Numbered from the stretch's first letter, positions 1-11,834 are shown. The stretch: 64,000 nt of DNA from Solanum dulcamara (GCF_947179165.1 NC_077240.1:57546501-57610500), one strand, 5' to 3'. Made by a program: numbers and translations. Notes: a model not told the origin generated them from the letters alone.

Positions 1-1500
1 ATCAGTATAGGAAAGAGGAAACAGTCCCCAAAAGAAATAATACTAAAATAGTTGTCTAAATATCTAAGTCCCGGATGAAGGACTAAGTCAAGGAAAAAGC
101 CCACGACAACATGACAAAATAGCTCACCTTTGGATTTGAACAAGATTTCTACTCTTTTAGGTGAGGTCTGTCCATAGCCGGCTGAATATGTCCTGTACTC
201 AATAAAAGACAAAGCAAGAGTAGTATCAGTATACAAAAACAATGGTGTACTGTAGGATCATGCAGTTAGACAAGTAAACTATATTCAGCAATAACACAAT
301 CAATATCTTTAACATGCTATAACTTCACATGAGGGTCCTCTCAAGGGACCTACAAATAATCAACCTTGTGTCAGAACGTGACACCCGATCTAAATGTGGG
401 TCAGATTATGACATGTGATTCAATTTATGTGTCTGAATATGGCATCCAATCTAATCATACCACAATCACAAATACATTTAGTATTTACAATATTATATCA
501 GCAAGAATAGGTTCATCACAAAAATAGGCAGTAAGTGATTGTTTCACACATAATCTAGCATTTCTCCATATTCATATACACATATGCATATCATGAAGCA
601 GTTTAGCAAGTATATAAAACACATACGGGAAACAAAACCATCACCTACCTCAAATTTATGTTTTAACAACCTTACGGTGTAAGAGCTTTCCCTTTTTGGG
701 TTCTTCCTCTCGTTCTTGGTCTAGAAAATAGTAAATACATATAAAGGATCAACACAATGGCCTAACTATCAAGAAATATAACATAATTCACATTCTAGGT
801 CAAACCCATGATCCTAACCCCACCTTAGGGCTATTTCCCACCATTAGTTTTTTAGTTCAAAACCTCTCTAATGATTACCAACCATAATTTCTAGGCTTTA
901 GGAATCAAAAGATGAATTTAAAGAGTAAAATCCTTACCTTAAGCATGAAAATCTATGGAAAATTGATGAAAATCGTTCTAGGTCGCCTCCTGAAGTCTTA
1001 GAAACTGATTTTGCAGAAAAAGACCATTTCTGGGGTTTTTTCTTAAGTCGTGACTGTCTCGCTCTGGCGGGACCCATTCTGCTCTGGCGAGAGAAATCCC
1101 GCTTTGGTGGGATATGCGGAAACAATGAGCTCAGAGTTTAATCTCCAAACCCCCATTTTACAGCACACCCCCTTCCAATGATATATTAAATTATACCCTT
1201 CATGCCAAATTCAATATTAGGAGTTTTACTCCCTCGAATGAGAATTCGTGAAGCCGTAAATGCTCTGTATCTTCTTGGCTATCATTGTATCCAAATAAAT
1301 TGTAGATTCAATCTCCTACTATTTACCAGGTAACCCTAGACTTCACCAGACTCAGAATTTATCCAAATCTGGCCTAGGCTAAATTTTTCTGAAGTTACTA
1401 CCCGAAGTTTTCTGGCCCTACATCCTTCCTCATTGGTCTATTCCTAATGACGGGGATAGGTAGTTACATGTTAGCACACCTCTTGATGGTCATATGATGT
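1..1500 (-). mobile_element. Ty3/gypsy LTR-like fragment, minus orientation
   Basis: Non-coding. The stretch reads like the interior of a plant gypsy (chromovirus) LTR on the minus strand: three imperfect 30-35 bp units containing GTGACACCCGATC-like text near 365-460, and a GC-rich patch near 1045-1115 with repeated TCTGGCG/GGCGGGA motifs, comparable to the GC-rich patch of the solo LTR at 40005-42454. No LTR end or TSD is visible because the left side leaves the window and the right side runs into copia sequence. The short minus ORF at 934-1125 falls in the GC-rich patch and has no recognisable domain. Confidence 0.4.
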
Positions 1501-1504
1501 TGTA

Positions 1505-2200
1505 CAAGAAAATGTGTCCTACAGCTAGGGAGGAAAACAGAGCATGACCAAAGTTCCATATTCCTCCGTCGTCGGAAGTTTAATATATACAATGATATGC
1601 ACTAGACCTGATATTGCTCAAGCAGTTGGTGTTATCAGCAGGTTTCTCAAAAATTAAGGAAAACAACATTGGAAAGCTGTAAAGTGGATACTCAAGTATC
1701 TGAGAGGAAGCTCAGATAAATATTTGTGATTTAGAGGATCAAATCCAATCATGAAGGGCTATATATATGCTGATATGACAGATGACCTTGATAACAAAAA
1801 ATCCACTACTGGATATTTTTTTAAGGAGCTATATCATGGTAGTTGAAGTTGTAGAAGTGTGTTGCACTATCTACAACTAAAACTGAGTATATTGTGGCTA
1901 CTGAAGCTAGAAAGGAGATGATATGGCTCAAGCAATTTCTTCAAGAGCTTGTCTTGCATCAAAAGGAGTATGTCGTCTATTGTGAAAATCAAAGTGCTAT
2001 ACACTTGAGAAAGAACTCAATGTACCATGCAAGGATAAAATATATAGACATGAGATATCACTGAATTCGAAAAAACATAAAAGATGAATCTTTGCAGGTC
2101 GAAAAGATCTCTACAAATAAGAATCTTACAGATATATTGACCAAAGTGGTAACAAGGAACAAGTTCAAATTGTGCAAAGAACTTGTTGGCATGAACTCTC
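1505..2200 (+). pseudogene. copia pol fragment (end of RT and RNase H)
   Basis: Degenerate reading of the C-terminal part of a Ty1/copia polyprotein. Around 1560-1650 the text encodes a block like YSSVVGSLIYTMICTRPDIA, typical of the end of copia reverse transcriptase in Tnt1/Tork elements. Around 1740-2190 it matches RNase H with the usual order (YADMTDDLDNKKSTTGYFF, then TKTEYIVATEA, then a tail like LTDILTKVV). Several stops and frame changes interrupt it, and gag, protease, integrase and most of RT are absent. It is followed by a purine tract and an LTR-like region, so it is the 3' part of a truncated element. The short ORF 2092-2397 is the end of this reading running into the LTR. Confidence 0.75.
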
Positions 2201-2254
2201 TATGGGAATATAAAGATACCTCATTTTTATGCATGGGACTGGAGAGGGAGATTT

Positions 2255-2810
2255 ATGGGGTCCAGTCCCCATTATTTTTAGTCATAGAAGGCTGCATGCA
2301 ATTCTTCTTTCAACAAGTCAAAAATTATTGCCTGCAATTTGCAATTGCAAATTGCAAAGGTCAAAGAAGGTGGCACAATTTGTTTGACAGATTGTGAACG
2401 GTGAAATACAAATTTCACCTATAAAAAGAGCTCTTCAACTCCTCATTTAAATACATTGAATTCACAGAGAAAAATATTTATAGAGCTGTGAGGATTCCAT
2501 AGACTATAAGAAAATAGTCTGTGAAGAAAAATAGAGTGTGAGCGATATTTTAGTAAAGTGACAAATCAAAAGAGTATTATTCCTTTTGAGTGTGTGGTAG
2601 TCATTTTTTGGTATTGTACTCGTGACTACACAGTGTAAAATTCCTTACTATAGTGATATCAGTTGATCCTCTTGACCCGTGGTTCTTTTCCTTATTTAAA
2701 AGGATTCTCACGTAAATATTTTGGTGTCATTATTTTCCTATTGTATTTCACTATTTTGACCATATTTATTTTTGTGTTAGTTTGTATTTTCTCTAAAAAT
2801 ATGGGCACAC
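2255..2810 (+). repeat. 3' LTR of the truncated copia element (right end uncertain)
   Basis: A polypurine tract (GGAGAGGGAG, 2241-2250) precedes a TG at 2255. A TATAAAA-like box lies near 2420. The end resembles other Tnt1-type LTRs here: a CCCGTGGTTCTTTTCC motif followed by TCTCACGTAAA, as in the LTR at 3369-3852. The right boundary was judged by similarity only; no TSD was found. Confidence 0.5.
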
Positions 2811-3363
2811 CAAATCAGAATCAAACAAAAACAAAAATTAGAATTTAATTTCAACATTCATTTTACAAAGTAACTGAACCAACTCTCACTAAATGGAGAC
2901 AAAGAAAGGATACAACCAAATTCCTTACATAGTTATGGTCATTCCAAAACAGCTCCTACCCCCTTCACAAATAAAAAAGAAGAAAAGAACTTAACAAAAT
3001 TTTCTTCAGAATTCACAAAATTTTCTAATAGATTTCACAAAATTTTGTGAGAATTCAGTGTCCAAAAATTGATTGGCAAGTGAAGGCACGTGACATGTTG
3101 GAAAAAGGTAATTTTTACTTTTTTTTTCCAGAATTTTGATAGTAACAAAAATGATATGGATGTTTCATTGTTTCATGCTGTATTTTTGATGAGCAAGCTT
3201 TGCTTCTGTGACATCCATAATTTTGATGTGTAATATGCTTCTTGAAAAGTTTGCACCAGTGAAGTATATCAAAATGAGGTTATAAAAAAGAAAGAAATTG
3301 AAGGTCTTTTCAAATAAAAGTTATCATTTTTTGCATAGACTTTTTAATTAAGCACAATTTGTC
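2811..3363. repeat. Foldback-related sequence (copy D1 of a local duplication)
   Basis: No gene. From about 3000 the text resembles 9150-9540: GAATTCAGTGTCCAA, GTGAAGGC, GACATGTTG, TTTTGATGA, then AGTGAAGTATATCAAAATGA. The copia element at 3364-8476 was inserted into this copy; its continuation on the far side is 8477-8700, which resembles 9555-9660. Confidence 0.5.
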
Positions 3364-3368
3364 CATTT

Positions 3369-3852
3369 TGAAAAAAGTCATAAAGGCAGCCTCTTTGTTT
3401 GACAAAGGTTGCCTCCTTTTATAACTTTTGTAGCCTCTTTCTTTGACAATTGTTTGACATTGCAAACGCGTTGGCAGAAGAGAGGAAATTGCAACGCGTA
3501 AAAAATTTTCTTTACGCGTTTTTGGTTCTTATAAATAGAGGGCATTTTGCTATCATTTAAATCATCCCAAAAAGAGGGAGTAAGAATACAAAGAGAGTTA
3601 TACACCAAAATAATTATTGTAGTCTTGAGTGTCCTCTTTAGTAGTTCCTTTTACAAGAGAAAAGTGTTAATTGTTATTTTCTCCTTGTATTTGAAAGCAG
3701 TGTACTCCATATTTTTATAGTGAGATCCTTCTATCCCGTGGTTTTTTTCCCTCTATCAATTAGAGGGGTTTCCATGTAAAAGTTTCATGTCTAATTTATT
3801 GTCATACTAATTGTCATATCAAACTTTAGTTGTGGTGCTTCCTCCCCCAACA
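3369..3852 (+). repeat. 5' LTR
   Basis: Begins TGAAAAAAGTCATAAAGG and ends CCTCCCCCAACA. Matches 7984-8471 along its length. Contains a short perfect hairpin (arms AACGCGTAAA 3493-3502 and TTTACGCGTT 3511-3520) just upstream of the TATA box. Confidence 0.9.
3530..3537 (+). promoter_or_regulatory. TATA box of the 5' LTR
   Basis: TATAAATA in the LTR, about 10 bp downstream of the ACGCGT hairpin. The same box is kept in the 3' LTR at 8146-8153. Position within the LTR is as expected for the U3/R boundary. Confidence 0.65.
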
Positions 3853-3853
3853 G

Positions 3854-3865
3854 TGGTATCAGAGC
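3854..3865 (+). other. Primer binding site (initiator tRNA-Met type)
   Basis: TGGTATCAGAGC one base after the LTR end, complementary to the 3' end of initiator tRNA-Met as in most plant copia elements. Confidence 0.9.
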
Positions 3866-4050
3866 CCTCAATTATTCTGTCTGTTTTATGCTAAGGTACT
3901 ATTCGTGAATAGTAAATTCAGTGATGGTATAGTTTGTCACGATTATTTATAAAAATATTCAAAAATGATCTAGAATAGTGTGAAGGAAATAACAATATCG
4001 AGTACAACAAAGTTTGACATTAAAAAATTTAATGAGACTAATTTCTCATT

Positions 4051-4866
4051 GTGAAAAATAAAAATAAAGCGATATTGAGAAAGGATAATTGCTTAGCTGT
4101 AATTGAAGGCAGGTCCACAGATTTTACCAATGAAAGCAAGTGGAATGACATAGACAGCAACGCAGTTGCTGATCTACACCTGGCACTAGCTGATCAAGTA
4201 TTATCTAGTGTGGCTAAAAAATGGACGGCGAAGAAAATATAGGATACTCTTATGGGATTGTATGAGGTCAAGTCTTTGCATAATAAAATCTTCTTAAAAA
4301 GAAGATTGTATACTCTTTGAATGGTAGAGTCCATGTCAGTTACTGAACATATCAATACTTTGAATACTCTATTTTCGCAATTTACAATAATGGGTTGCAA
4401 AATATAATGGACTGAACGTGTGGAGCTTTTACTTTAAAGTCTGTCTGACTCGTATGATCAACTCATCATCAACCTGACGACCAATATAGATAGTGTAGTT
4501 TTTGATGAAATTGCAGCCGCTGTCTTGGAAGAAGAAAATCGGCACAAAAATAAGGAAGACAGACAAGCAAGTTCGCAGCAAGCTGAAGCTTTGATAATGG
4601 TGAGAGGAAGACCAACGGAACGTGGCCCTCGTAGGAGTCACAATCATGGTAGATCTCAATCAAGAAGTAAGAAGAATATCAAGTGCTACAACTGTGGCAA
4701 AAAAGGGCACTTCAAGAAAGATTGTCGGTTCAAAAAGAAGAGTGAATACCCTGAGCAATCAATTGCTCAAGGGAATAATGCATGTACCTTGGATGATGGT
4801 GATATTTTATGTAGTGAGACAATATCAAATAATGAAGGCAGAAAATATTTTGCTGATGTCTGGATC
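4051..4866 (+). pseudogene. copia gag (capsid/nucleocapsid), broken
   Basis: Gag would package element RNA in cytoplasmic virus-like particles. The first reading (4051-4242) stops early, but text up to 4524 continues like a UBN2-type copia gag. The ORF from 4525 ends in a basic stretch (RGRPTERGPRRSHNHGRSQS) and a complete CCHC zinc knuckle, CYNCGKKGHFKKDC, at 4684-4725. Spacing CX2CX4HX4C is intact. At least three in-frame stops lie between 4240 and 4440. It runs directly into the protease region. Confidence 0.8.
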
Positions 4867-6190
4867 ATGGACATAGGAGCAACATGACACATGACTTCCT
4901 GGAGAGAATGGTTCCATCAATATAATCCTATCTCAGGAGGGTCTATGTTCATGGGAGAAGATCATGCTTTAGATGTTATTGTTATTGGGTCCATCAAAAT
5001 AAAGATGTATGATAGCACGATACGCATCATCTAGGAGGTACGACATATAAAAGACTTGAAGAAGAATCTATTGTCTTTGGGACAATTAGATGATAATGGA
5101 TATTCATACAAGACTCATGGTGGAGTCATGAAAATATTCAAAGGAGCGCTTGTAGTTATGAAAGCAGAAAAACTTACTGCAAATCTGTATGTGCTTAAAG
5201 GTGAAACACACCAATAAGGAGAAGCATCGCCTGCGTCAGCAAGTTCATTTGAAGAATCAACGATGATGTGGCATCGTAAACTTGGCCATATGTTAGAATG
5301 AGGTTTAAAGTTCTTGCTGAGCAAAAGCTTCTTCCAGGGCTCAAAAGGGTTTCATTACCCTTTAGTGAGTATTATGTTACCAATAAGCAAAATAGACTAA
5401 AGTTTAGCAGTTCCTCTGCTAAAAGCAAGGAAATATTAGATCTGGTCCACTCTGATGTCTGGCAAGCACCGATGGAGTCCCTAGGAGGAGCAAAATATTT
5501 CGTGTCATTCATCGAAAATTACTCTAAGAGAAGTTGGGTGTATCCAATTAAGAGAAAGGCAGATGTTTTTCTAGTTTTCAAAGAGTTCAAAGCGCGGGTG
5601 GAACTTGAATCTGAGAAAAAGATCAAGTATTTAAGGACAAATAATGAAGGAGAATATATTGGTGATGAATTTAATAACTTCTGTAAACAAGAAGTTATTA
5701 AACGACAGTTCACGGTGGCATATACTCCACAACAAAATGGAGTAGCAGAGTGGATGAACAGAACCTTGTTGGAACGGACAAGAGCTATGTTGGCAACTGC
5801 AGGGTTGGAAAAACCATTTTAGGCAGAAGCAGTCAAAACCGTCTGTTATGTGATCAATCGGTCAATATCAACCACAATTGATCTGAAAATGCCAATGGAG
5901 ATGTGGACAGGAAAACCAGCTGATTATTCTAGCTTACATATATTCGGAAGTCTTGCTTATATTATGTACAACACCCAAGAAAAATCAAAGTTGGATCCAA
6001 AATCCAGGGAATGCATTTTCTTAGGGTATGTTGATGGAGTCAAGAGGTATCGCTTGTGGGATTCTACTGCCCGCAAGGTGGTAATCAGCAGGGATGTTGT
6101 ATTTGTTGAAAACAATATAAAAGCAAAAGAAGGTAGCACTTCAAAAGAAAAATCAGAGACTACTACAGTTGAAGTTGAATAAGAAGTTCC
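4867..6190 (+). pseudogene. copia protease-integrase, broken
   Basis: The protease motif reads DIGAT instead of D-S/T-GA-T and is followed immediately by a stop near 4885. A gag-pre-integrase reading (MWHRKLGH at about 5270) leads to the integrase core (5298-5822): first catalytic Asp in HSDVW (5454-5456), second position mutated to Asn (RTNNEGEY, codon 5640-5642, normally RTDNGGEY), and the QQNGVAEW segment that holds the catalytic Glu but has Trp where Arg is usual. A stop at 5820-5822 separates this from the integrase C-terminal part (5850-6182, KSRECIFLGYVDGVKRYRLW). Integrase would join cDNA to host DNA in the nucleus; this copy cannot encode an active one. Confidence 0.85.
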
Positions 6191-6389
6191 AGTTTTTTCT
6201 GAAGCAACACTAGAGCACGAAGAACAAGAAAAAGCTGAGATCGAAACTCCAGAAATTCGATGGTCAACTAGGGAGAGAAGAGAACCAGCTTGACACTCAA
6301 ATTATTCTATGGAGAGCAATATTGCATACTTTCTATTAACAAAAGATGGAGAGCCTTCAACTTTTCATGAGGCTATGAAAGGCCAATAA

Positions 6390-7890
6390 TCATCTCTGTG
6401 GATGGAAGCAATGCAAGAAGAAATTGAAGCTCTTCATAAAAATAAAACATGGGATATTGTTCAATTACCACAAGGAAGAAAGGCCACTGGAAACAAATAG
6501 GTCTATCAGATCAAAAGCAATAGTAATGATCAAGTGGAGAAGTATCATGCAAGATTGGTGGTGAAAGGATTTGCTCAGAAAGAAGGTATAGACTTCAATG
6601 AGATATTTTCTCCGATGGTTCAACTCACAACAATTCGAGTGGTCCTCGTGATATGTGTTATATTTGACTTGTACTTGGAGCAGTTAGATGTCAAAACTGC
6701 ATTTCTTCATGGGGAACTTGAAAAAGAAATTTACATACTCCAACCAAAAGGTTTTAAAGAACAGGAAAAAGAGAACTTGGTTTGCAGGTTGAACAAATCT
6801 CTATATGGTCTCAAACAGGCGCCGAGATGTTGGTACAAGAGATTTGATTCCTTCATTATAAACCTTGGATACAACAGATATAGTTTATATCCTTGTGTTT
6901 ATTACAAGAGATTTGGTGATGAAGATTTTATTATTTTGCTATTGTATGTTGATGACATATTGGTATCATGCCCCAACAAAGACCGTCTTACAAATTTAAA
7001 GGTATAGTTGACTAGGGAGTTTGAAATGAAGGACTTGGATCCAGCAAACAAGATTCTAGGGATGCAAATTCATCGAGATAGAAATAATAGGAAGATTTGG
7101 CTTTCTCAAAAGAACTACTTGAAAACAATCTTGAGACGCTTCAAGATGCAAGACTGTAAGTCAATTTCTACCCCACTTCCTATTAATTTCAAGTTATCCT
7201 CAAGTATGAGTCCTAGCAATGAAGTAGAGAGGATGGAGATGTCTCGAGTACCGTATGCATCAGCAGTAGGAAGTTTAATAGTCGTCATGGTATGTACAAG
7301 ACCTAACATGGCACAAGCAGTGGGAGTGGTTAGTCAATACATGGCTAATCCTGGTAAAGAGTATTGGATTATTATTAAGAGGATCTTGAGATACATCAAG
7401 GGTACCTCAGATGTTGCAATGTGTTATGGAGGATCAGACTTTATTGTTAAATGTTATGTTGATTCAGATTATGCAGGTGATCTTGATAAAAGTAAGTCCA
7501 CCATAGGTTATGTGTTTACTCTTGCTGGAAGAATTGTAAGCTGGGTTTCAAAACTGCAATCTATCGTGGCTACATCTACGATGGAAGCAGAATATGTAGC
7601 ATCTACACAAGCTAGAAAAAAGGCAATATGGATGCAGATGTTACTGGAGGAGCTTGGGCAGAAATGAGAGAAGGTTGCTCTATTTTGTGACAGTTAGAGT
7701 ACTTTGCATCTTGCAAAGAATCTAGCATTTCAGTCAAGGACAAAGCACATACGATTTCAGTATCACTTTATTCGTGAGAAGGTGAAAGAAGGCAGTTTGA
7801 ATATTCAGAAAATTCACACCAATGACAACCTGGCAGATAGGTTTATAAAGCTGACTAACAGTAACAAGTTTAAATAGTGTCGATCTTCTA
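6390..7890 (+). pseudogene. copia reverse transcriptase-RNase H, broken
   Basis: The RT reading (6534-7007) contains ARLVVKGFAQKEGIDFNE, QLDVKTAFLHGELEKEIY, the SLYGLKQAPRCWY block and the catalytic YVDD (6945-6956), all intact. A TAG at 7005-7007 separates it from 7008-7667, which carries the end of RT (MKDLDPANKILGMQIHRDR) and RNase H (YVDSDYAGDLDKSKST, MEAEYVAST). RNase H runs on degenerately to about 7880. Upstream (6390-6530) a stop interrupts the N-terminal RT block. By eye this is the Tnt1/Tork branch of copia. Confidence 0.88.
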
Positions 7891-7983
7891 TTGGCCTAAC
7901 AGAAATGTAACATTGCAGTATTTGGATAGAAAGGATGGTGTGAAAACTTAATTGATTCTCAATTAAATTTTCAAGTCGGAGAA

Positions 7984-8471
7984 TGAAAGAAAGTCATAAA
8001 GGCAGCCTCTTTCTTTGATAAAGGCTGCCTCCCTTTATGACTTTTGCAGTCTCTTTCTTTGACAGATGTTTAACAATGCAAATGCGTTGGCAGAAAAAAG
8101 GGAATTGTAACGCGTAAAAAATTTTCTTTACGCATTTTTGGTTTCTATAAATAGAGGGCATTCTGCTCTCATTTAAATCATCCCAAAAAGAGAGAGTAAG
8201 AATACAAAGTGAGTTATACATCAAGATAAATATTGTAGTCTTAAGTGTCCTCTTTAGTAGTTGTTCCTTTTATAAGAGAGAAGTGTTAATTGTTATTTTC
8301 TCCTTGTATTTGAAAGTAGTGTAATCCATATTTTTATAGTGAGATCCTTCTACCCTGTAGTTTTTTTTCCTCTATCAGTTAGAGGGGTTTCCACATAAAA
8401 TTTTCGTGTCTAATTTATTTTCATACTAATTGTCATATCAAAATTTAATTGTGGTGCTTCCTCCCCCAACC
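7984..8471 (+). repeat. 3' LTR
   Basis: Starts TGAAAGAAAGTCATAAAGG after the purine-rich GTCGGAGAATGAAA and ends CCTCCCCCAACC, where the 5' LTR has CA. The ACGCGT hairpin has one changed base on its right arm. TSD CATTT follows at 8472-8476. Confidence 0.88.
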
Positions 8472-8476
8472 CATTT

Positions 8477-8805
8477 AACACCCTTACGCTTTTAATAATA
8501 TTCTATAACTGTAGTTGAACCATTTAGAAGCTCAACTTAGATGTGTGAGTTATAGAGTTAAGCTAGATTGTACTTTGTGATAATGAATATCTTACCGGTG
8601 TGTTACCATTCTTACTCTATTTGGATCTTATCCATTAACAATCATTAATATGTAAATGTACAAGTGATTCTTTGAAGAGAATGCAAAATATTGTAGAAAC
8701 CCTTGATGTTGATACAATTTTGTTTGGGTTTTGTTAATGCTTCTTTATCAAACCAAAAAATTTTGTGTTTCACCAAAGTTTTTTATATCTCATTTTTTTG
8801 TTGTT
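8477..8805. other. Non-coding continuation of copy D1
   Basis: No ORF or RNA gene seen. Text around 8590-8690 (GGTGTGTTACC..., TGTACAAGTGATTC) parallels 9560-9660, supporting an old local duplication that the copia element split. Confidence 0.4.
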
Positions 8806-9335
8806 AAGAATGTCATCATGTATTAGATGAAAAAACTTATTAGGACCAATAAAGGGGTGGATGTCACAAAATCAAACCTTGTTCATCAAAATTTTGAAAC
8901 AATAAAGTAAACATCACCTCATCTTGCAACATGTCTCACGCCTTCACCTTTCGGACAATTAACCATTGGACACTGAATTCTAAAGAAATTGTTACCATTA
9001 AGTCTTTTTTTTGTTGTTAACCCTAGCTTCTCCAACCCTCCATCCCGCCTCTACTCCACCTCACTACAAGAGAAACAGAGTTGTTACTCCTTCATAAATG
9101 GAGATTCCATGAAAGAAGGTTATAACACATAAAAAAGACTTAATGGTAACAATTTCTTCAGAATTCAGTGTCCAAGGGTTAATTGGCCGAAAAGTGAAGG
9201 CGTGAGACATGTTGCAAGATGAGGTGATGTTTACTTTATTATTTCAAAATTTTGATGAACAAATTTTGATTTTGTGACATCCTCCCCTTTATTGGTCCTA
9301 ATAAGTTTTCTCATCTAACACATGATGACATTCTT
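8806..9335. mobile_element. Foldback/MITE-like element with 205-bp inverted arms
   Basis: The left arm 8806-9010 (AAGAATGTCATCATG to CCATTAAGTCTTTTTT) is the reverse complement of 9131-9335 with only about a dozen differences seen by eye. The loop is about 120 bp. No coding capacity, so it is a non-autonomous foldback-type DNA element or a long inverted duplication. The TSD was not resolved. Confidence 0.8.
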
Positions 9336-11211
9336 GGGTTAAATTTTATCTATCTACTGTTATGGAGTTCCACAAATTTCATAAATTATTACAAACATTC
9401 AAAAATAGGATGTAATGGTGGCCAGAGGATGCTATCCCTATGAGATATTCCCTTCTGGAAAAGTCTTATTCTGCACTAGTGAAGTATATCAAAATGAGAT
9501 TTTAAAAATAAAATTAATTGAAGGTCTATTTGCACTTTTTCATAATGAGTTTATTTTAGGTGTGCTAATATGTTACTCTTTACGGGTGTTTTCTATTTAC
9601 CAATAGTCAATGTGTAGAGGTACAAGTGGTTCGTTAATGGGGGAAAACAAGAACTTCTACCTTGCCTTCTTATGAATTCTACTTGAGAAACTAGCTTCAC
9701 ATTCAATGTTACTTATATTGAGGGGCATATGATTGTGTTATCAGGTTATTTATAGTTGCTCTTTCCTCATATGTGTAGTTTATTGTACTTAAACTGTGTT
9801 GCATAAGATGAATTTAAATGAAGAAATATAATTTGAGAGGATTCATACAACTAGACCCAACTTGTTTGGAACTACGATGCAGTAATAGTAGTAGTTGTTG
9901 TAATGGCATACATAAACTGACCATCTCTATCTATTTCCATATATATTGAAGTGCAGAAGACATAAGATACATTGAATGACAATCTCAGATTGATTGGTAT
10001 CTGGAGGGTTACTTCATCATTGATAATAAGGCAAGAGTGTTCAGTAAGAAAATTAACAAATCCAACTCCACATTATTCACAAAACTTTAGAGGTGAGAGT
10101 TTGGAAGGGTTATTTTAATTTTGGTGATCACGTAATGACCCATACAACCAATTACAATAAATGAAATTTTGATTGATTATATTCATAAGAAAAGTCGAAT
10201 GTAATTAGTTGTGGAAGGGGGTTGAAAGTACATTCTATATGAGGAACTTTTAGTATTCCAGATACCATTTAAACTTCCCAATAAACGTGTTGTGAATATT
10301 TCAGTTTCCTTAAAACTAGGCTCAAAGGGGAAGGTCATTTGTGGTGAATATTAAAGGTTTTACCAAGAAGATATTAGTACTAAATCACATATGTAGACAT
10401 TAGATATCTCTAAGAGATATCCTCGATATATATATATTTAATGATTTAAGGATTAAAACTTTAAATATTCAATGATATATTTATGAAGTGGTGTCGTATA
10501 CCTCCAGCAGCACACATGTTAGGTAATTATATTCATTAAGACTTAAACAAAAATGAAAAAACCATCTAGTATTTGGCCTTAGCTAATAATTAAGTCTGAG
10601 ACCTTATGGCTCTCAACTCAATTCATTAAAAATTAGCTAATGTTTTAGGTTCTATCCTCAATTTTTTCACATTTTTGAGGCAAAAGGAACCTTCTACTAG
10701 TGAACAATTATATTTTAATTGCCTTTTTATTGTGTTCTATGAGCCACAGTAATCTCGGTAGGTATTAGGTGAATTTGTGTGCACCTCCTACAACGCCTAA
10801 CTTCCCCGTGTCTTCAAATTCAATTATTAGGTTAAGGTAGTGCTGGAAATTGGATAATTATATCAATTCCTTATATTTAAAGAACTCTCCAAGGACCAAA
10901 TTGTCCTTTTCTTTCATACTTCATATAAATAAATCTAAAACCCCATGGACCAAATGAAAAGCATTTTTAGATTCTCTTATATCTTAGTACTTTTGTTTCT
11001 AGTGAGGTGTTTAATTAAGAAACATATAAGATCCATTTTCAATATATTGCTACATTGTTCTATTAAGAAAGAGTTTGCTGAAATTATTTACCGACTTGAA
11101 AAACTTCTGGTTCCTATATGTCAATTAATGAGATTGTAGTTGAAGAAGTTTGGACTTTGGTTGTTGCAAGCATGGTAAAATTTACGTTATTTATAACATA
11201 TGTTGATTTAT
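9336..11211. other. Non-coding AT-rich stretch
   Basis: About 1.9 kb without a supportable gene. The ORFs at 9415-9606, 10945-11139 and 11118-11351 (63-77 codons) show no domain, codon bias or conserved context. The right half of local copy D2 (up to about 9660) is included. No tRNA, terminator or open promoter structure could be supported. Confidence 0.5.
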
Positions 11212-11328
11212 CTATGTTGCTCGAACTCTTCAACGACACCATTGGATATGTGTCGAATTCTTCAAAACGAGTGCATTTTGAAGGATACGGCATGGGACCG
11301 ATAATATTTTGGAAAGTCGAAGCAACAT
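11212..11328. mobile_element. Small MITE-like element, about 117 bp
   Basis: The ends are inverted: ATGTTGCTCGAACTCTTC at the left and a right end ending GTCGAAGCAACAT, whose complement begins ATGTTGCTTCGAC. The inner text (GTGTCGAATTCTTCAAAA / TTTTGAAGGATACGGCATGG) is also partly self-complementary. This is a common design of short Solanaceae repeats with ATGTTGCTCGGACTCTT-like ends, recognised from memory. Confidence 0.6.
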
Positions 11329-11646
11329 TGGGGTTATCCTCTTCTTGTTAATCTTCGATACAAAGTATGTTGAATTGGTGGCTTTCTTTCCTTTATGGTG
11401 CTAACCTTAGATTTTTGTCATATTGTCCCCTTAGTGGTCTCTCCACTAGAATGGAAATTGTCACTGTGTATGGGCTATGAGGGCTCTCAACCAAGGTAGT
11501 TAATGCCCATTATTGGTTTGGAAGAACTTTTTTTTTGAATATTATCTTTTAGATCTATATATTATTTAGTTAAATATTTTATTGCATTTAATAGAGTCAA
11601 ACTAGCCTTTAACTTGCTGTTAAGTAGCTATTGTAGAAACACATAT
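11329..11646. other. Non-coding flank of the minus-strand copia element
   Basis: Nothing coding or structured seen. The last five bases before the element (ATACA, 11647-11651) are its TSD. Confidence 0.5.
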
Positions 11647-11651
11647 ATACA

Positions 11652-11800
11652 TGAGCTAATTTGAGCTCTGCTTCTTCACTGATCAGACATGAAAAAGATA
11701 AAGATGAAGAAGAGAGGTGTTAGAGTAGAGAGAAGAAAGAAGTTTTCAATTTTGGGGCTCAACAGCAAAATGCCCTAAATCAGTTAACTATACATAGTTG

Positions 11801-11834
<34 letters not shown>

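Larger units (their letters stand above)
3364..8476 (+). mobile_element. Complete Ty1/copia element (Tork/Tnt1-like), TSD CATTT
   Basis: Two LTRs (3369-3852 and 7984-8471) flank gag and pol in copia order (gag, protease, integrase, RT, RNase H). The five-base TSD CATTT is present at 3364-3368 and 8472-8476. A tRNA-Met-type primer binding site follows the 5' LTR. The LTRs differ at numerous positions and the ORFs have many stops, so the copy is old and non-coding for proteins. Confidence 0.9.

Noticed and set aside
934..1125. 63-codon minus ORF
   Set aside because: Falls within the GC-rich patch of a gypsy LTR-like region; no domain.
3854..3865. tRNA gene suggested by the tRNA-Met-like 12-mer (also at 27229, 33503, 56742 and on the minus strand at 16744)
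   Set aside because: Only the 3'-end complement is present and each abuts an LTR, so they are primer binding sites.
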